Source: Acidobacteriota bacterium (GTDB lineage Bacteria; Acidobacteriota; Vicinamibacteria; Vicinamibacterales; JAKQTR01). Taken from it: 64,000 nt of DNA. Below, in pieces: positions 59,972 through 64,000 of this stretch (within the stretch, counting starts at the first letter, position 1; each line of letters starts with the position of its first letter). The stretch lies in the NCBI GenBank assembly GCA_029562975.1, contig JAKQTR010000037.1, positions 62,001-126,000 on the forward strand, given 5' to 3'. Both the position numbers and the translations under genes were made by a program. The notes beneath the pieces were generated by a model. The model was not told the origin of the DNA. It saw nothing but the letters and a program-made list of their open reading frames with translations, and searched no databases.

Positions 59972-62329
59972 TCAGAACACGTACGTGCGCCGCACGACGG
60001 TCTGGTCGCCGAACTGGATGGGCGTCACCGTCGCGGCGCGCGGCGCGAACGCGCGGCCGGGGACGGCGGGCAGGCCGGCCGTGCGATCCAGCACGGCGAC
60101 GGTGAGGGGCCGGGCGTCCCTGAGGACGAGGGTGAGGACGATTCCCGGCGCGGGCGCGTTGACGTAGTCCAGGCTCCACGCCGTGTCGTTCTCGCGCCTG
60201 GCCGGCATCGGCCCCGCGATCCGCAGGTCGTCCACGGCCGCGTCGAGCACCTGCGAACCGTGCACCCAGACGGAGAGCACGCGCCCTTCGCGGGCGGGGA
60301 ACACGCGAATCCTCACGGTCCGGCCCCCCTCGGAGCGCGCGCTCGACAGGAGCGAGGCGCGCGGCGCCGGAAGATCGAGGAGCGGCGCCCCGGCCGTGAG
60401 GAAGCCGGGCGTGCCCTCCAGGGTGGACCAGGGCGGCACGAGCGAGTAGGGCCTGCCCGGGTGCGGCTCATCCCCCACATACTGCCTCGCCCACTGGTCC
60501 GGCCAGCCGTCCCGGCCCGACGGCTCGGGCCGGCCCGCCGACACGGACTGCACCGCCCAGTGCGCGGCCCGCGTGTCGGCGTGCAGCGCGTAGTACGCGT
60601 TGACGGCCCTCGGGAAACGCTCCGAGTAGCGGCTGCCCGCCATGCCCGCCGCCAGGCTGGCGATCGTCGCGGCCAGCGCCAGCGCGGCCGGCCACCACCG
60701 CCGCCCCTGGGCGACGACCTCGAGCGGGACCGCGAGCGCGCCGAGCGCGCACGCCGCGACGGCGCCCATGGCCGCGCCGCCCTGCGGCGACAGGCCCATC
60801 GCCGTGAAGAGCATCCCGACGAGAGGCCACAGGACGAGGACCGCCGGCAGGCCGAAGGCCGTGATGACAAGCGCCCGCGCCGGACCGGCCCCGGGCGGGA
60901 TGTCCCACGCGGCCCGAAGGGCCATGGCCGCCAGCGCGGCGCCCGCGAGGGGCCACACGAGCACGTAGCTGGCGCCGACGACGAACCACGCGAGGGCCAG
61001 TTCGGCGCAGGCGAGCACCAGCATCGCGCCGAACGCGATCGAATGCGCGGCAAACACCTTCCGGAGGGCGGCGTACAGCGCGCACCAGGCCGTCGCGATC
61101 GAGCCCACGAGGGCGCCCGTCCACGCCGCGATCCAGACCACGCTGCCGCCGCCCATCCAGCGGGCGTGCAGCGCGTGCGACCAGCGGCCGAACCTCCAGC
61201 CGACGGCGGTCGAGGCCGCCGCGAAGGCGGCGAACAGGACCGCCGCCACGAGCGCCCCGGGAATGCTCGTCTCGCGCCGGCGCCGCGCCCGGAGGAAGGC
61301 AATCGCCATGAGGCCGCACGCCGCCGCCGCCAGCGGCAGGGCCAGCAGGCTGGAATAGCGCACCACCATGCCCGGGACGGGGAGCGAGAAGAACACCGCG
61401 TCGCGGGCCCGCAGCCGGCCGAGATCCATGCCGCCGAACCGGCGCGCCAGCGCGAGGGTCGTGTCTCCCATGTGCTGCAGGCTGCGGAGGTCGAGCGCGG
61501 CGGGCGTGTCCTGCGGGGTGTGGTAGCGCTCGGGGTTCCCGATGAAGGCGAGGTTCAACCCCGCCGTGTCGAGCTTCTTGAGCACGGAGAAGTCCGTGTC
61601 GTTGGGAAGCCGCCTGTAGACCTCGTACGCCAGCGACGATCCGGTCGGCCTCGGGGCGTCCGCCGCCCAGGCGGCCACGACGCCGCCGTTTCCCGCGCTC
61701 GTCTCGAACAACTGGAGAGGCCCGCTCGTCCCCCGGGCCTCGAGGTTCAGGACCATCCGCACGTCTTTCGCCCGAGGGTGCCCCGTGGCGAACGCGCGCG
61801 CGCCGAGCATGCCGAATTCCTCGGCGTCGCTCACGAGCGCGATGACGTCGTTCGCCAGGGGCGGGCCGGCCCGAAGCGCCCGCACCGTCTCGGCAATCGC
61901 CGCCACCCCGGCGCCATCGTCGGCGGCCCCGGGCCCGGCGGCGACCGAGTCGTAGTGCGCGACGAGCAGGACGGCGCCGGTGCTGGCCGTGCCCGGCAGG
62001 CGGAAGATCAGGTTCTCGACGCGCGCGGCGCGGGCCTCGACGGTGCCCACAAGGACCGTTGCAGCCTGCCGCTCGACGGCCGCGCCCAGCGCGGCGAACT
62101 CGGCGATGAGCAGATCGCGCACGCGGCCGTGGTCCGCCGATCCGGCGTGGTGGGGGCGTTCGGCGATTCGCTCGACGAGACGGACGGCCCGGGCGGCCGA
62201 GAACGAGGCGTCCGGCGCCGTGGCCGGCTGCGCCGGCGGCGGCCCGCCACACCACAGGCCGGCGGCCGTTGCGCCGGCGAGGCACACAACCGCCACCGCC
62301 GCTCCTCTTCCCGTGCGGATCGCGGCCAC
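59972..62329 (-). CDS. M28 family peptidase with multi-pass membrane domain (ERMP1/Fxna-like)
   Basis: 785 residues from GTG 62329 with AAAGGAGG upstream. N-terminal signal/TM, then M28 aminopeptidase: VLLVAHYDSVAAGPGAADDG (Zn His, Asp), VSDAEEFGMLGARAFA (catalytic Glu and Zn Glu), LNLEARGTSG and RYHTPQDTPAALD (Zn His). From about residue 330 come eight or nine helices (SLLALPLAAAACGLMAIAFL...). A C-terminal periplasmic domain of ~190 residues follows. Same layout as eukaryotic ER metallopeptidase 1. Likely metallo-aminopeptidase. It is 50 bp after the BNR/VPS10 gene, so probably in the same operon. Confidence 0.92.
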   Translation of the reverse strand: MAAIRTGRGAAVAVVCLAGATAAGLWCGGPPPAQPATAPDASFSAARAVRLVERIAERPHHAGSADHGRVRDLLIAEFAALGAAVERQAATVLVGTVEARAARVENLIFRLPGTASTGAVLLVAHYDSVAAGPGAADDGAGVAAIAETVRALRAGPPLANDVIALVSDAEEFGMLGARAFATGHPRAKDVRMVLNLEARGTSGPLQLFETSAGNGGVVAAWAADAPRPTGSSLAYEVYRRLPNDTDFSVLKKLDTAGLNLAFIGNPERYHTPQDTPAALDLRSLQHMGDTTLALARRFGGMDLGRLRARDAVFFSLPVPGMVVRYSSLLALPLAAAACGLMAIAFLRARRRRETSIPGALVAAVLFAAFAAASTAVGWRFGRWSHALHARWMGGGSVVWIAAWTGALVGSIATAWCALYAALRKVFAAHSIAFGAMLVLACAELALAWFVVGASYVLVWPLAGAALAAMALRAAWDIPPGAGPARALVITAFGLPAVLVLWPLVGMLFTAMGLSPQGGAAMGAVAACALGALAVPLEVVAQGRRWWPAALALAATIASLAAGMAGSRYSERFPRAVNAYYALHADTRAAHWAVQSVSAGRPEPSGRDGWPDQWARQYVGDEPHPGRPYSLVPPWSTLEGTPGFLTAGAPLLDLPAPRASLLSSARSEGGRTVRIRVFPAREGRVLSVWVHGSQVLDAAVDDLRIAGPMPARRENDTAWSLDYVNAPAPGIVLTLVLRDARPLTVAVLDRTAGLPAVPGRAFAPRAATVTPIQFGDQTVVRRTYVF

Positions 62330-62379
62330 GCCCGCCTCCTTTCGTCAGCAGCCTCGCTGCTTCTGCGAACCGCCCTCCT

Positions 62380-64000
62380 TCAGCGGATCCCGAGCCTGGC
62401 GGCCTCGGCTTCGACGGCGGCCAGCTCCTTCGACAGGTCCTCGAACCGCGCGAACGCGTCGCGGCCGACTTTCTGATCGGCCTGGGAGATCATCAGCGCC
62501 ACGTTGGCCAGCTGGTCGATGAGCATCGGCTGCGGGTACGCGCCGCCGGCCGTGACGAGGCGGCCATGGAGCGACTGCAGCGCCCGCGCCGAGGCGGCGT
62601 TCGCCGTGGCCGCCTGCCCGGCGGCGGCGATCTTCGAGGCCAGCGCCGATGCGCCCGACATCGCGTCGCGGATCGCCAGCGCGAGATCGAGCTGCTCCTG
62701 CAGGTCCGCCAGCGTCACGCCCGCCGCCGCGACGCGCGGGTCGATGCGCACCTCGATCGTGCGCGTCTGGCTCCACTCGCCCACAGACAGTCGCAGCAGG
62801 TACGAGCCGGGAACCGCCAGCGGGCCGGGCGAGCCTCCGCTCCCCTCCAGCCTGAGGTCCCAGACGAACCGGTTGTGCCACGCCCGCCTGGGCAGCGCGG
62901 CGCCTGCGCGCCCGCGCCGCGGCGGCGCCGCCGGGCCCGTCTGCTGGCCCGCCGCCTGGCCGGGCGCTCCGGCCGCGCTGCCCGCTCCGCCGCCGGCCGA
63001 CAGCGTCCGGATCACTCCGCGCTTGCCGTCCATGATCTCGAGCTTCACCTCCCCCGCCGGCTCTCCTGCGAGGTAGTAGTCGATGATCGCGCCCGGCGGC
63101 GGGTACTCGGGCTGACCGGCCGATCCGCCCGTCGGCCGGTAGCGCATCCGCCAGGCGTCGCGCGGCTGGAAGAGGTAGCCCTCCGAATGCATGACCAGCT
63201 CGTGCCGCGCCGCCAGCTGCTGGAGCAGCGTCACGTCATCCAGGATCCAGAACCCCCTGCCCATCGTCGAGAGCACGAGATCCTGGCGGTGGACGCGGAT
63301 GTCGGTCACCGGCGTGTGCGGGAGGTTCTGCTGCAGCGGCTGCCAGTGGCGGCCGTTGTCGAACGACACGAACAGGCCGAACTCGGTTCCCGCGTAGAGC
63401 AGGCCCTCCCTCGACGGATCCTCGCGCACGACGCGCGTCGGGTGGTCTCCGGGAATGCCGTTCCGGCCGTCGGTCAGGCGCGTCCAGGTGGCGCCGTAGT
63501 CGGCCGTGGCGTAGATGTACGGCTCCAGATCGTGCTCGCGCAGGTAGCGGTAGACGGCGATGTAGGCCGAGCCCTTGCGGTGCGGCGAGTCCTCGATCGT
63601 CTGCACGCGCCCGCCCGGCGGCAGGTCCGGCGGCGTGACCCGGCGCCAGCTCTTCCCGGCGTCGCGCGAGACGTGCACGGGCCCGTCGTTCGAGCCGGCC
63701 CACAGGACGCCCGGCTCGAGGCGCGATTCGACGAAGGCGTAGAGGCTGCTGTAGACCTCCTCGCCCGTGATGTCGCGCGTGATCGGCGTGCCCGGCGTGA
63801 TCTGCTTGTCCGGCTCGTAGGCCGTCAGGTCGTGGCTGATGGTCTCCCACGTCACGCCCTCGTCCACGGAGCGGTGCACGATGTGCGAGGCCTGGTAGAT
63901 CGTCTTCGGATCGTGCGGCGAGAGGTAGACGACCGTCTGCCGCGGGAACCGGTACTTGATGTCCTTCGGGTTGTGTCCGTAGCGGTTCTGCGGGTAGACC
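62380..64000 (-). CDS. BNR/VPS10-sortilin-type beta-propeller protein (5' end beyond right edge)
   Basis: The frame is open from the right edge to the stop at 62380, about 540 codons; the first codons visible read VYPQNRYGHNPKDIKY. Repeats with VHVSRDAGKSWRRVTPPDL, IYATADYGATWTRLTDG and LFVSFDNGRHWQPLQQNLPH carry the Asp-box SxDxGxxW motif of BNR/VPS10 propellers. After the propeller comes WILDDVTLLQQLAA, a beta-sandwich (FVWDLRLEGSGGSP) and helical end (ALASKIAAAGQAATANAASA). Such acidobacterial exported proteins are annotated as glycosyl hydrolases, but no catalytic residue is demonstrated. N-terminus missing. Confidence 0.85.
   Translation of the reverse strand, partial: VYPQNRYGHNPKDIKYRFPRQTVVYLSPHDPKTIYQASHIVHRSVDEGVTWETISHDLTAYEPDKQITPGTPITRDITGEEVYSSLYAFVESRLEPGVLWAGSNDGPVHVSRDAGKSWRRVTPPDLPPGGRVQTIEDSPHRKGSAYIAVYRYLREHDLEPYIYATADYGATWTRLTDGRNGIPGDHPTRVVREDPSREGLLYAGTEFGLFVSFDNGRHWQPLQQNLPHTPVTDIRVHRQDLVLSTMGRGFWILDDVTLLQQLAARHELVMHSEGYLFQPRDAWRMRYRPTGGSAGQPEYPPPGAIIDYYLAGEPAGEVKLEIMDGKRGVIRTLSAGGGAGSAAGAPGQAAGQQTGPAAPPRRGRAGAALPRRAWHNRFVWDLRLEGSGGSPGPLAVPGSYLLRLSVGEWSQTRTIEVRIDPRVAAAGVTLADLQEQLDLALAIRDAMSGASALASKIAAAGQAATANAASARALQSLHGRLVTAGGAYPQPMLIDQLANVALMISQADQKVGRDAFARFEDLSKELAAVEAEAARLGIR

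Overview
The window is very GC-rich, gene-dense bacterial DNA with many GTG starts, 4-nt stop/start overlaps (GTGA, ATGA) and frequent TAG stops. Gene content points to an uncultured or soil Acidobacteriota, most likely class Vicinamibacteria. The pointers are a VPS10/BNR-type exo-sialidase-like protein, an M28 peptidase with a membrane tail, CocE/NonD and esterase-D hydrolases, a VPDGG-CTERM exported protein, split GMP synthase and abundant palindromic intergenic repeats. This taxonomic call is inference. There is no rRNA, tRNA, CRISPR array, phage or transposase gene, so I read the window as ordinary chromosome peppered with repeats.

Layout. 1-4.8 kb: 5' part of a PQQ-sugar-dehydrogenase-like gene, a THxN/VPDGG-CTERM protein behind a near-perfect sigma-54 promoter, a half-size TSUP permease, serC and its usual partner DUF1015. 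5-17 kb: CocE hydrolase, M23 peptidase, malQ coupled to an aminotransferase, a sodium:solute symporter, a 35-aa membrane peptide, a universal stress protein and a type IIA P-type ATPase. 17.2-26 kb: an esterase facing a minus-strand run of UDP-glucose dehydrogenase, MIO-type amino acid lyase (with Cys in the MIO triad), GCS2 ligase, two different ATP-grasp ligases and a glutamine amidotransferase; this looks like a peptide or amide assembly pathway. 26.3-31.4 kb: GT-C-like membrane protein, a protein disulfide oxidoreductase read through an in-frame UGA (selenocysteine) with a recognisable bacterial SECIS hairpin, a sugar isomerase-like TIM barrel, a GMP synthase ATPase subunit and a zinc-ribbon protein. 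31.4-38 kb: a 48-bp tandem repeat array, an MgtE-N/CBS plus Nramp-related Mg transporter pair, and nadA-nadC-nadB. 38-50.4 kb: esterase lipoprotein, lipid kinase, cysteine-cluster protein, c-type cytochrome, exonuclease III, radical SAM protein, HAD phosphatase, amidohydrolase and glnS. 50.4-64 kb: a fragment of a duplicated superoxide dismutase gene, then Tat-exported SOD, a CPA2 antiporter and a metallophosphoesterase in one tight operon, a CBS protein, deoC, a sulfatase, an MltB-type lytic transglycosylase, a SpoT-like HD protein, a membrane M28 peptidase and a truncated BNR/VPS10 protein.

The strongest new signal is the UGA-containing protein disulfide oxidoreductase at 28036-28689. Two apparent fragments are in the same frame, the UGA stands at the first Cys of the C-terminal CxxC, and a 6-bp hairpin with a GGUCA loop follows at bacterial SECIS distance. 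Other signals worth following are the lyase/amidoligase cluster, the repeat families whose boundary is exactly the stop codon of the preceding gene, the sigma-54 plus direct-repeat control region of the CTERM protein, and the sod gene fragment.
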